Source of the DNA: Schizochytrium sp. CCTCC M209059
Taxonomy: Eukaryota > Sar > Bigyra > Thraustochytrida > Thraustochytriidae
Assembly: GCA_000818945.1 (NCBI GenBank)
Contig: KN805373.1
Location: 496,001 to 560,000, forward strand
Direction of reading: 5' to 3'
Length of the DNA stretch: 64,000 nt
In this document: positions 51,656 through 61,264 of the stretch, one piece after another
Layout of the letters: each line of letters starts with the position of its first letter
Position numbering within the stretch: position 1 is the stretch's first letter
Program-made: the position numbers and the translations under genes
The notes under the pieces: model-generated
What the model saw: the letters and a program-made list of their open reading frames with translations, nothing else
Databases searched by the model: none
Told to the model about the DNA's origin: nothing

Positions 51656-54600
51656 TTAGCGCTCGTCTGGACCGGAAACAGCAGAAGGCCCCGACGCAGA
51701 TGATGACGAGGACAACGAGGACGAAGAACGATCAAAGGCACTCGGGAGAGCCTGCACTGCCACCTCGAGATTCGGATCCGCAAACGAAGGGGGTTCCGAA
51801 CCAACAGCAACGCCACTGACTGCTGACAACGTGCGTTGCACGAGCTGGGCGGCCATGTTCAGTTCGTTATGCAGGCCCTGCGGCATTGACCATGTCGAAT
51901 CGCCCTGGAGAGCAGTGTCGCCAAGATCCTTGAGCACACGCGCTTGGTCCCATGTTTCCACAAGCTTTTGCACAGTCGAAGAGAAAGCGTCTGTCCGCGC
52001 ATGCACAGTCACATCCGTGCCTTCAGAAGCGGTAGTAGACTTGGCACCATCAGTTGAGTCTGTCGACGATCCAGACTCTAATGGTGCCTCGAGCGACGCA
52101 AGCAGCGACGAGTCCTGAAGGGTGCTGATGCTGATAGCCATCTCAATGGCCTCGTCCATGGCAGCTGTATCGAAAATGTGCACACTGTCGCCAATAAGAG
52201 GTTCAAGATGCTTGAGAAAGAGCTCTCTTGCACGACGCACATCTGCGACCGATGCTTGCTCAGAGCCCTCGTCGCCTTCGTTTGGCAGTGGCCCGAAGAC
52301 AACGACCACTGGCTTGCCGCACACAGCGTGGGCGATGGCTCGAACCATGCCCGAATAGGCCCGCGCATCGGAGGGAAAGGCGTAAAAAAGAACCGAAGAC
52401 GTAAGCTCGAGAGTTACAAGACGTTCCAAAAAGTGGCTCACATTCTCCGCGTCGTCATGGCGCGCCCAAGCCAGCAGCAATTCGGATGGTTTGGTGGCGA
52501 GCCAGCTCACGATGACCTGAGAGGCTGTCTGCGCGTCGCCGTCGCTCTCAAATGGGCACCCTACAAAAACGTCATACCGCGTCTCGAATGTCCGATGCGG
52601 CTCGCGTTTGCGACCAAAGGATGCAATACTGTATAGCACAGGGTCGCCCTGTTCGTGAAGAATGATGGCGCCTTGCCGCGCAAGCAGGACGTACATGAGT
52701 GCCAAACGGCCAAGAACAACCTCGGCAAACCCGGCGCGGCTAATCTTCTTCCCCTTTGCGTCGCGCATGTGTTCATTGGGACGAGCAGAAAGCACAAAAA
52801 GGTCCGCATCCTCCTTGAGGGCTGCGCTAAGATCAAAGAGGATCTCAAGACCATCCGAATCAGCGTCGAGGACAACAATTCGAGGCACGCGCGTTTGCAG
52901 CATCACGTCCAGGAGTCCTTGCTCTGCCAGCGCCTCTGTAGAAAGGCCAATAATGCCCTGTCGCCAGAGGATCTTCGACAGATAAACTTCCCAGTCACTC
53001 GGAGAAGACTTGCCTGAGACCTGCCCAGTTACAAGCGCCACATGCCACGTGAGATCCATAATTGCTGACTCCAAGACGCTGGAAGGCTTGACTTCGACCT
53101 CGGAGGCGCCAGCAGGCTGTTTGGCAGAGAGGGCGCGCTGCGAGAGCTCCTGCAAAAGGTTTTCCGTCTCCGCATGTACACGTGTCATATCGACTTCGAC
53201 GTTCATGTATGCGGGCGCTTTTGTCAGACCGGGACCCCATAGGGTGGCCAAGAGACGGCGCACGTGATCTGGGGATAACGAAGTGAGCTGATGCGCAAAG
53301 CGATCGACCTTGACTTCCGCGGTAGGCACTTGGCCATCCAGCGAAGCCCGCTTCACACAAGACGTGAGAATTGCGACCTCATGGCGAACAATGAGCCGCT
53401 CGAGTCGATTGTTTGCACGCGCCTTCGAAATCGGGGTCTCCATGTCGGTAGGGTCGTCGCGTAGTTTGCCCTCGTCCGGATCAATAAGCACGAGTGTTCC
53501 ATCGCTCCTTTCAACGCTGAATGGCTGGTAGTCTACATATTCGTGTAAGAAGTCATCCAATAACAGATCGTCGCAACGTGGACGCTCTTCGCGCAGCGAG
53601 AGGATGCACCGACCCACAAACTTGCGAAAAGCTTGAGTAACTACGTCTTGGTCCAAATTTGGGGTCATCGAGTAGCTCGCGGCATACTCACGGGCCTGCT
53701 CAAAGGTGGTAATGTGCGTGAGCGGCGCCTGTCCGCTCGCACAAGCCCAAAGACACATTCCAAGGGACCATATATCTCCGCGAGGGTCTCGAGCATTGCC
53801 GAGAAGAACCTCGGGTGCCACAAAGCCGATCTCGGTCGTTTCTTCGCGCCAAATCTCCTCCATACGTACTGCGGTTGAGCTCGGAGACACGTGCAGGCCT
53901 GACAAATGGACGTTGCCTGCGCGGTCAAGCAGAATGTTCCGCGGACAAAGCGCGCCGTGCGACTGACCAAAGCGATGCAGCCATCCGAGACCTTGCAGCA
54001 CCCCCCAAGCGACCCGCGCAAGAAAGTGCGGCTCAACACAGCCTCCGCGGTTAAGAATATCTTGAAGGGACACGCCATTGACGTAATCGAGCAAAACGCA
54101 GCCTTTGTCTGAGGACTCTGAAGAGCCGACGCTCTGTGGCGCCGCGCGACGAAAGTTGTGCGGCATGCAGAGACCAGGACACTTGGCAAAACGTTCTCGC
54201 AGTTCACGACAATGGTGCACGACCTGGCTCGCCTTGTCATGATGGAGTTCTCTGCTGTTGCCACTACTGTTGATCGAGTCGGCACGCAAAAGAGGCTCGA
54301 TCCGCCAGATTTCGAGAGTGCGGAGGTCAACAGCATTTTGTCTACGGAGGACAAGCCCCGGGCCTTGAAAGAGATCTGACCTCACGACCTCTGCTGTTGA
54401 CGAGACGGCCGCGGTCGATGCAATGTCTTGGAGGACGCAAAGATTGACCTGAAGTTTAAGTCTTTCCTTGCCGAGCATTCGCGCCCGCCGTCTGTTGCGC
54501 ACAGCCGCAGGCGTGCAAAGAGGAAGATTTGCCGAAGCGAGTCCCTCTTGCGGAGAGAAAAATCGTACAGGCTCGAACTGCTGGCGCGTTGCAAGAATGA

Positions 54601-56707
54601 GTTTCTTGATCCGTTGCGCCAAGTCAGCGACCCGCGGGCGCTGGGCGGGATCATTGGCCCAGCACTGTGCGAGCAAGGGTCGAAACTCGGGCGGGACACC
54701 CAGGAGAGGCGGGCGTGTGTTTTCTTCAATCTCGCGATGAAGGCGTTCTCCCTCGACAGAGTCTGTTTCTGAGCTCATCGCAGAGCTCTTACTTGATATT
54801 TTGGACGATGGCCCGCGTGATGCGGTCTCTTGCGCGCGAAGTTTGGACTTGTCCTTCATTTTGCTTGTCACAGAGGCAGCATTTACGCCCGTGAGCATTT
54901 CCCAGAGCACAAAGGCGAAATGAAAGACATCTATGGGTCCACCATCGAGCGCCTCGCCGTCCTTGCGCCGCCGCATTGCCTCCGAGTGCAACTCCGGGGC
55001 AACGAGAATGTTGTGATTCCCTACCGCAAAGGGCGACCCTTGGTACGCGCGTCCGATGCCCGTGTCGAGAAGACGCAGGTTTGGGGGCTGCGCAGTATCC
55101 ATAAAGACAGTGTGAGCATGTATGTTGAAGTGAGCGAGCTTTTGCTGGTGCAGGTACATGAGCACGCCGCAAAGCTGAAAGGCAAAGCGGAGAACGAATG
55201 GATACGGAATCTCCGAGGCCGTATTGAGAAGCTCCTGCAAGGTGAACTCCACAAAGCCAGTCGCGACAACAAAGAGATTCTCTTTGCGTTTGCTCACGCC
55301 ATATATGGGTGTCAAGTATTCATGCGCGATCAAGCGCAGATTTGAAGAGTACTCTTCCGCGAAACGTGCCGTCGTAGGCAAGTCTCGGAGTTTGATCACA
55401 TGAAGCTCTACTAGTTGACGCCCGAGGTATCCCATGCGATTTCCGCGTTTGGATAATGAAGGCAAGAATTGAACATCTCGCAAGTCAAGATCTTTGCCTT
55501 CGCGAAGTCCCGTCGGGGTCCCAGGCAGTTGGCGCGACGGGATTTTTGAGCTTGCCGAGGCTTTGCCCATCGTGGAATTGTCCTTTGCGGGAGGCCCGCG
55601 CGGCGGAATCTGGGCTTCTTTTTGCGCAACATTACTCGACTGCATGATTTCTCCCTTTTTAGCCGTCTCGAGGCCTGTGGCATGGGCCTGCTCGATTTCT
55701 GCGGCGATTTCGTCGCTGGATTTCGAAGCGTCGCCTTTCCCCTCGTATGCACTCCTGAAAGCATCGGCATCGTCCAAAGAGACAGGGCTCTCATCCTGTT
55801 CGTCCGAGACTTGACCGCTTTCGTTGTCAAGATGATCGGCGTGCTCATGGTCTTCCCCCTCCTCTTCGTCATCATCATCATCATCACCAGTATCATCATC
55901 GTCACGTGCAAGGGCCCTCATGTATGCTTCTTCGTCGTCGTCGTCGTCGAGGTCATCGTCATCATCTTCGTCCCAATCTTCATTAGTGAGTTTGGAATCC
56001 TCCGGAATCTGGGCAAGAGGCTGCCCGACGAGCGGGGCATTGTACGAGGTCTTGGATGGGGCAATGCGGTCGACTCCTGCTGCTGGGACCTGCGAGGTTC
56101 CGGAACGCTTGGCGAAGCCACGCGCACGGGCCTGCTCCGAGACACGTTGCAAGACCTCGTAAGGAATCACACTTTCCGGGTCGAAGTCATCTTCGGGTTG
56201 CACCTGGCGCGATATGTTTGGAAATGGAACTCCAATCGGTCGCAATTGTTGTTTGCTACTACTTCCTCGACCGTCGTTCCTCGTCTGAGCGCCGCCAGCC
56301 CGGGCGTCAGATGGATCATTCTCGCCTTCTCCCACTTCGTCATCGTCCTCTCCATCCTCGCTTAACTCGTCCTCGACAAAGAGCAGCTGGGCGTGGCCAG
56401 GAGGTCCTCCCTGGGATCCCTTGCCCTTGGCACGCGTCCCAGAATCACCCTCGCCGCGGACGACTCTGCCGCTCGCAGGTTCGTTCCGCGCGGCGAGGTC
56501 GTACCCGTGATATTCATCGATGCCGATGTGCAGGGCGGCGTCCTCCGGGTCCTCCTCCAGCAGCCTGCGCAGCCGCGCGCGGCGCTCGTCACGGCTCGCC
56601 GCGAAGAGCTTTTCGTTGAACCTCACGTGCGAGCCCTCGCGCCAGCACGTCGACCTCCCGCCGCCGCCGTCCGCCCCGCCCTCGGGCGCCGACGCGCGCG
56701 CGCCCAT
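51656..56707 (-). CDS. Giant tandem-pseudokinase protein with C-terminal alpha/beta region
   Basis: 1683 residues in one exon, ATG at 56707. Residues 1-420 are disordered with long Asp/Glu runs (about 240-285). Kinase-like domain 1 (about 430-700) keeps a Lys in VIKL and an APE motif (VAPELHSEA). However, HRDxxxxN reads HFNIHAHTVF (His526) and DFG reads DTG. Kinase-like domain 2 (about 790-1040) reads SHGALCPRNILLD (His917) for the catalytic loop and SGL in place of DFG, yet keeps APEVLLG and GDIWSLGMCLWAC. Both lack the catalytic Asp, so they are probable pseudokinases. From about 1230 to 1560 lie beta-alpha units such as RIVVLDADSDGLEI, RYDVFVGCPF, SSVLFYAFPS and KPVVVVFGPL. These could be TIR-like or a CoA-ligase flavodoxin-like fold; I cannot decide. 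The C-terminus is Ser-rich. A scaffold or signalling regulator is likely. Confidence 0.8.
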   Translation of the reverse strand: MGARASAPEGGADGGGGRSTCWREGSHVRFNEKLFAASRDERRARLRRLLEEDPEDAALHIGIDEYHGYDLAARNEPASGRVVRGEGDSGTRAKGKGSQGGPPGHAQLLFVEDELSEDGEDDDEVGEGENDPSDARAGGAQTRNDGRGSSSKQQLRPIGVPFPNISRQVQPEDDFDPESVIPYEVLQRVSEQARARGFAKRSGTSQVPAAGVDRIAPSKTSYNAPLVGQPLAQIPEDSKLTNEDWDEDDDDDLDDDDDEEAYMRALARDDDDTGDDDDDDEEEGEDHEHADHLDNESGQVSDEQDESPVSLDDADAFRSAYEGKGDASKSSDEIAAEIEQAHATGLETAKKGEIMQSSNVAQKEAQIPPRGPPAKDNSTMGKASASSKIPSRQLPGTPTGLREGKDLDLRDVQFLPSLSKRGNRMGYLGRQLVELHVIKLRDLPTTARFAEEYSSNLRLIAHEYLTPIYGVSKRKENLFVVATGFVEFTLQELLNTASEIPYPFVLRFAFQLCGVLMYLHQQKLAHFNIHAHTVFMDTAQPPNLRLLDTGIGRAYQGSPFAVGNHNILVAPELHSEAMRRRKDGEALDGGPIDVFHFAFVLWEMLTGVNAASVTSKMKDKSKLRAQETASRGPSSKISSKSSAMSSETDSVEGERLHREIEENTRPPLLGVPPEFRPLLAQCWANDPAQRPRVADLAQRIKKLILATRQQFEPVRFFSPQEGLASANLPLCTPAAVRNRRRARMLGKERLKLQVNLCVLQDIASTAAVSSTAEVVRSDLFQGPGLVLRRQNAVDLRTLEIWRIEPLLRADSINSSGNSRELHHDKASQVVHHCRELRERFAKCPGLCMPHNFRRAAPQSVGSSESSDKGCVLLDYVNGVSLQDILNRGGCVEPHFLARVAWGVLQGLGWLHRFGQSHGALCPRNILLDRAGNVHLSGLHVSPSSTAVRMEEIWREETTEIGFVAPEVLLGNARDPRGDIWSLGMCLWACASGQAPLTHITTFEQAREYAASYSMTPNLDQDVVTQAFRKFVGRCILSLREERPRCDDLLLDDFLHEYVDYQPFSVERSDGTLVLIDPDEGKLRDDPTDMETPISKARANNRLERLIVRHEVAILTSCVKRASLDGQVPTAEVKVDRFAHQLTSLSPDHVRRLLATLWGPGLTKAPAYMNVEVDMTRVHAETENLLQELSQRALSAKQPAGASEVEVKPSSVLESAIMDLTWHVALVTGQVSGKSSPSDWEVYLSKILWRQGIIGLSTEALAEQGLLDVMLQTRVPRIVVLDADSDGLEILFDLSAALKEDADLFVLSARPNEHMRDAKGKKISRAGFAEVVLGRLALMYVLLARQGAIILHEQGDPVLYSIASFGRKREPHRTFETRYDVFVGCPFESDGDAQTASQVIVSWLATKPSELLLAWARHDDAENVSHFLERLVTLELTSSVLFYAFPSDARAYSGMVRAIAHAVCGKPVVVVFGPLPNEGDEGSEQASVADVRRARELFLKHLEPLIGDSVHIFDTAAMDEAIEMAISISTLQDSSLLASLEAPLESGSSTDSTDGAKSTTASEGTDVTVHARTDAFSSTVQKLVETWDQARVLKDLGDTALQGDSTWSMPQGLHNELNMAAQLVQRTLSAVSGVAVGSEPPSFADPNLEVAVQALPSAFDRSSSSLSSSSSASGPSAVSGPDER

Positions 56708-58134
56708 GCTCGCCGCCGCGCCCGCGCGAGCTCCGCCAAGCCGCTCTGCCGCGGGCTCTTCGCGCGCGAAGCGACTTGAGGATTGATCCCTCGATCCATC
56801 TCCTTGTATACGTACGTAGTAGCTAGTAGCCTAGGCCTAGCTAGGCCCAGGCCGGGACTGTATCAGATACATACGTAGTACCCTGGTACCGCCGGTACCG
56901 CGTCGTGGTACCTCTTCTCGCTCCCCGCGGCCCCGATCTGCACTTGCGCGAGCCTATTCTCCACTTGCACGCGCGTCTTTTCCACTTGCGGCCGTTGTCA
57001 CGCACTTGTAGGAGAAACTTGCTTTAATTTCACGTGCATGCAGTCTTGCGTCGCTTGAAGCAGGGGAAAAATAGGCTTGGGGCCTTTGCGTAATCTATGT
57101 ATCGTCAACGTTCAGACCTGCCTGCGTGCCTGCCTGCCTGCCTGCCCTCGGTCGCTCCTTTCGCGTCAGCCAACCAGCCAACCAGCCAGCTAGTCAACCA
57201 GACAGGGCGAGCGAGACAAGCTTTCGCGCGCTCACGGCGTGAACGGCTCGCTCGGCGCGTCCCCGGCCGCTGCCCTCGAACGAGCCTTGTGCGCCCACTC
57301 ACGGGCAACGGCACCTTGATAGGGAGGACCTAGGAGTCCTTATGGAAGATCCGTTATGGTGCGCTGCGACGACGTGCAAGATCCTTGCGGGGTGCGACTT
57401 TACTTCGGACACGGGAAGTTGAGAGCGCTCCGATCAAACGAACACTGGTGAGCGGCAACAGTGTGTGTGTGTGTGTGAAAGATCGAAAAAGAGCAATTCA
57501 AAGGGAGGGAAGGGGGGTGTGCGCCCATGTACGTGCGCCTTTAGCTACCTCTGAGTCGACCAAAAACAAGTGCACGTGGAGACTTTTGTTGGCCGTTCAT
57601 TCGTGAGAGCAAAATTGAGGCCGGCAAGCTGTCTGGCACGTGTTGCTGCAAAGCCTACGCAAAAATATTAAGAGGGGGTGTGCGCCACGGCCAGAAGGAG
57701 TCACTGCAGGCATCTGACATCCAAACAGCTAGTCAAGCGACTGGGTGAGCGGCCGCTCGCTCGCTCGCTCGCTCGCACGCACGCAAGTGCGCGCGTGCGT
57801 TTGATCGCTAGCCGGCTTTGGTGGAGCCTGCCCTGGCGCGGACATTCGCGCTACATCACGTGCGCGGAGCACTACGCTGTGCCGCAAACTCAGACACGAG
57901 ACAGCTCGTCGAAAGGAGAAGAAGTTGGAGAAGGAGAAGGTGCAACATTGAACCTCGCTCGTTCGCCTCATCAAACTTATCGCCGGACTTGCTCACTCTC
58001 CCCTGTTCCTGCAAGGACGCCAACGACGACGAACGCGACGCTGCACTGCACTGCGCTTCTGCAATTGCTGTCCGCTCGTAGTTCGTTTGTCTGAAAGCTA
58101 GCGTTTTAACAAAGACCCGCGCACCGCGGAGCCT
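56708..58134. other. Divergent intergenic region with promoter-like motifs
   Basis: Shared upstream region of the pseudokinase gene (-) and laminin-B gene (+). It has three GGTACC palindromes (56885-56912), four phased CACTTG boxes (listed separately), CTGC repeats (57119-57145) and a GT run (57458-57476). No gene is seen. Confidence 0.5.
56941..57008. promoter_or_regulatory. Four CACTTG E-box-like elements at 20-21 base spacing
   Basis: CACTTG starts at 56941, 56962, 56983 and 57003, so spacings are 21, 21 and 20 bases, two turns of the helix. All are in the same orientation, about 235-300 bases before the pseudokinase start. CACTTG fits the CANNTG E-box consensus bound by bHLH factors. Confidence 0.5.
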
Positions 58135-59241
58135 ATGCGCTCCCTGGTGCGCGTGGTGGTCGCCGCGCTCGTTGCAGCACTCTCCGTTAGCCATGCAGCG
58201 GCCGCTGCTAACACGGTGCCCAAGGCACACCATCTCGTATATCGCGTTGCACCAGGCAAGTCGGTAGAGATATCGCTCGTTGGCTATGACTACGACGGCG
58301 ACAAACTTCAGGCGACCATCACAAGTTTACCAGCTGCAGGAAGGCTGTATGACCTGGCCAAGGTGTATGCGCAGCACGGGCACAGTCCCAAATACTCGAC
58401 ATCGACCGTCATTACATCGGCAGGACACCCAGTACCCGTGCGTTCCAAATTGCGGATCATGTACGAGGCTCCTCGCGTGGCTGCCAGGCCTGGTAAGCTA
58501 GCCACCTTCAGCTACACCGTCTCAGATGGCCAAGCAACAAGTGCGCAAGGACACGTGACCATAATCGCCGACACCGAGGTGTCTGACCATGTCCTTGCTG
58601 CAAGTGACTTTCGCGATGGCGCCGACGGATGGACTATTCTCTCCAACAGCAGAGCTGCACAGCAGGCCCCGGTCCACGAGCGCTCGAGCTACCGGCTACT
58701 GAACCACTTTATCTACGCCGTCGACGAGCTGCTCGACATTGACCGCAACGGTATTGATCGCAAGCAATGGCTTTTCTCGGCTCCAAGCAAGTTCCTTGGA
58801 TTCCAAGCCTGGGCCTACAACGGCGAGCTTTCATTCAGCCTTGGCGCCTTTTCAGGCGATTTTTCAAGGCCTAAAAATCCGGACGCGAACCTCGCTGTCC
58901 TCGAGTGCCGGGCTTGCGCACGGGGCGCGGGCATGCGGTTTGCTTACAAGCTGTCGAGCGTCACCTTTACAGGGTCCCCGCAGCGCTTCAACTTGGGGCT
59001 GTCAGAGACAGCTGGCTGGCTCAAGCTTCCCACAAACTCATTGCTCTCTGCTACGGCGCCATCACAGTGCGAGTTCGTCGAGATGCTCGATAATCTCTCG
59101 GCCATTCATATTCTCGGAGACCATACCTTATGGTACGAGACAATTGGTCTCGACGACGTTCATCTCAAGTCGAGGGCTACTGGCAAGAGACATGTCTTGC
59201 CAGAAAGATGCCTTTGCCGCACCGTTGGCACACAGTGTTAG
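58135..59241 (+). CDS. Secreted protein with cadherin-like repeat and laminin-B (IV) domain
   Basis: 368 residues, intronless, ATG at 58135. MRSLVRVVVAALVAALSVSH is a signal peptide. Residues 35-145 resemble a cadherin-like/Ig-fold repeat of bacterial and protist surface proteins (VEISLVGYDYDGDKLQATI, SLPAAGRLYDL, FSYTVSDGQATS). Residues 155-355 match the laminin IV type A/B domain: ASDFRDGADGWTI, WLFSAPSKFLGFQAWAYNGE, FNLGLSETAGW and FVEMLDNLSAIHIL...ETIGLDDVHL. A Cys-containing tail (CLCRTVGTQC) ends the protein. There is no membrane anchor, so an extracellular matrix or cell-coat protein is likely. Confidence 0.8.
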   Translation: MRSLVRVVVAALVAALSVSHAAAAANTVPKAHHLVYRVAPGKSVEISLVGYDYDGDKLQATITSLPAAGRLYDLAKVYAQHGHSPKYSTSTVITSAGHPVPVRSKLRIMYEAPRVAARPGKLATFSYTVSDGQATSAQGHVTIIADTEVSDHVLAASDFRDGADGWTILSNSRAAQQAPVHERSSYRLLNHFIYAVDELLDIDRNGIDRKQWLFSAPSKFLGFQAWAYNGELSFSLGAFSGDFSRPKNPDANLAVLECRACARGAGMRFAYKLSSVTFTGSPQRFNLGLSETAGWLKLPTNSLLSATAPSQCEFVEMLDNLSAIHILGDHTLWYETIGLDDVHLKSRATGKRHVLPERCLCRTVGTQC

Positions 59242-59632
59242 ATGACGACTCGCGCTGCCCGAATTGGCTACCTTCTTCTTCTTCTTCTTCTTCTTTTTCC
59301 GAAGCACAAAAAGGCGACAGACCCAGGGCGAGACCCCGAGGTTTCCGAAGGTTAAACATTTGGTAGGGCCACATATTTCTGGACCCTGAATTCTGCATGC
59401 GCGGGAGAGGATAGCGCCATTTTGATTGCTCTACGAAAAGAAAGACTTGTCGGTCGCTTTGCATGGCGACGGCGAGATGCCGGTTTGCATCAAATTTGTA
59501 AGTTGTGTGAGTTTCATAAATCTATCAGTTGTGTCAATTGTTGCTCAGCTTCATGGGCAAGCAAAAGTCCTTTTTCGCTACTTTCTTGCTTCCTCACTTC
59601 GTTCTTTGTTTCTTACAAAAAAAGTCTTGCTT
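59242..59632. other. Spacer between convergent genes
   Basis: 3' flanks of the laminin-B (+) and sulfatase (-) genes with a TTC run at 59273-59296; no gene. Confidence 0.55.
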
Positions 59633-61264
59633 TTATGAGCGTGCGTCAAAGGGAATTGCACCGTGGAGAGAGGTCCATCCTCGATCCCCATTGGCCATAA
59701 TTTCGCCTTGCAATAGCTCGACAGACCGCTCGAATGCCGACTCGTTCGCCCGATTTGCTAGCTCTCTGCTTCCGTCAATCGCGTAATCAAAGAATTCGGG
59801 TACACCCTCTCCTTGACTCGGATCATACAGTGTTGTCGTAGTTGCTGTAGAGCGAATGTTCTTGGAGAATGCCATGTAACGCGTGTAGCGCGCATGCACG
59901 GTGCGAAGCGAGTACCCCATAATCTTTCGGTTCATGCCTGCACCAGCGTGCGCCCAGAACTGCGAAACGGCAGCACCACGCACCGCTTTTGTTGTGTTTT
60001 GCATCGATGGCACGAGACTGACGCCCGAACGATCGTGGTCTGTATCATCGTTCTCGATACCGCAGAGCTCGAGCACCGTTGGGAAGACATCGTCAATTTG
60101 TACAGGAAAGGGGATCTCTGCTCCCAAACCGTTGCGAAGTGCAGGTTGTGTCTCCAGAAGAGTAGGCGAAGGCACGATTGCCAACGGAACGCGCGTAGCT
60201 CGGTCATAGAGGGTTTTCTTGCCCCAAATGCCATGATCTCCCAGATGAAATCCATTGTCTGACGTAAAAACGATGAGGGTATTGGCCTTGACGTCTTCGA
60301 GCCCGGTCTCGTCAAGTACGTCAAGTACCCGTCCGAGCTGATCGTCCATGTATGAAACGCTGCGATAATAATGACGGATACGGTCCGCCGTTGAGACACT
60401 CTCATGATCAGAGTACCTGGTGATCTCATAGCTTCCAGAGTTCGACATGGTGTTGGTCTGTTCCTCGAAAAAGGAAGAATTGGTGTCGCCCGCAACGCGG
60501 TCCACGAGTTCTTCGTCGGAAATATCGTTTAGCATACTTGCGTAGCTTCGTGGATACACCCATGGCATATGAGGAAGGCTAAAGCCGACGGCAAGGAAAA
60601 AAGGCGTTCCTGAAACGGCGAGGTCGCGTAACTCTTGACCTGCTGCTGTAGCTGAGCAATGATCGGAAGTGTACTTGGCTTTCTTGTTGGGGACGACAAT
60701 TGCCAACTTGCCACGGTTCTTCTTCTTTTGCTTTTTGGACCAGGAGTACTTGAGCTTTTTGATCCCGCATACATTTCTAGCATCTTTCTCCATGTCTTCG
60801 AGACTCGCAATCTTATCCCATGAGCAGATTGTGCTGTTGCTGCTTTCGCAAAGGTCGAGTTTCTCGTTTTTCTTAAAGCTTCGAGAGTCGAAGACCTTGC
60901 CGAAGGCAACGGTGCGGTAGCCTTGCTCTCTGAAAAGACCAGGCAGGGTCATGAGTGTTGGGTTGAAATGCCGTAATCGCGGCTCAAAGTCCCAAACGCG
61001 ATTCATGTCGGGGAGTCGGCCGGTGAACATTGTTGCACGCGAAGGGCTGCATTCCGACTTGATTACATGCGCGTTTGTAAAGGTTGTTCCGCTGCCAAAC
61101 AAACCGTCAATGTGCGGCGTGTCTGCAAGGTCGTCACCAAAGGCCCCAACGCCAGTATTGAGGTCGTCCACCACGAAAAAGAGGACGTTTGGTTTCGCTG
61201 CTTGTGCAGATTGCCCGTCCAGCGCGAGCACCAAGAGCGCAAGAAAGCAGAGACCGCGCATCAT
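59633..61264 (-). CDS. Sulfatase, iduronate-2-sulfatase-like
   Basis: 543 residues, intronless, first ATG at 61264. MRGLCFLALLVLALDGQSAQA is a signal peptide. The core starts KPNVLFFVVDDLNTGVGAFG with the two metal Asp residues. The sulfatase signature is ECSPSRATMFTGRLPD, with Cys72 the residue converted to formylglycine. Later marks are FGKVFDS, VGFSLPHMPWVYP, TLIVFTSDNGFHLGDHGIWGK (metal-ligand Asp-Asn) and RVPLAIVPSP. The order and the HGIWGKKTLYDRATRVPL block fit iduronate-2-sulfatase and choline-sulfatase relatives. It removes sulfate esters from glycans or small molecules outside the cell or in lysosomes. It needs a formylglycine-generating enzyme, not in this window. Confidence 0.92.
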   Translation of the reverse strand: MMRGLCFLALLVLALDGQSAQAAKPNVLFFVVDDLNTGVGAFGDDLADTPHIDGLFGSGTTFTNAHVIKSECSPSRATMFTGRLPDMNRVWDFEPRLRHFNPTLMTLPGLFREQGYRTVAFGKVFDSRSFKKNEKLDLCESSNSTICSWDKIASLEDMEKDARNVCGIKKLKYSWSKKQKKKNRGKLAIVVPNKKAKYTSDHCSATAAGQELRDLAVSGTPFFLAVGFSLPHMPWVYPRSYASMLNDISDEELVDRVAGDTNSSFFEEQTNTMSNSGSYEITRYSDHESVSTADRIRHYYRSVSYMDDQLGRVLDVLDETGLEDVKANTLIVFTSDNGFHLGDHGIWGKKTLYDRATRVPLAIVPSPTLLETQPALRNGLGAEIPFPVQIDDVFPTVLELCGIENDDTDHDRSGVSLVPSMQNTTKAVRGAAVSQFWAHAGAGMNRKIMGYSLRTVHARYTRYMAFSKNIRSTATTTTLYDPSQGEGVPEFFDYAIDGSRELANRANESAFERSVELLQGEIMANGDRGWTSLHGAIPFDARS

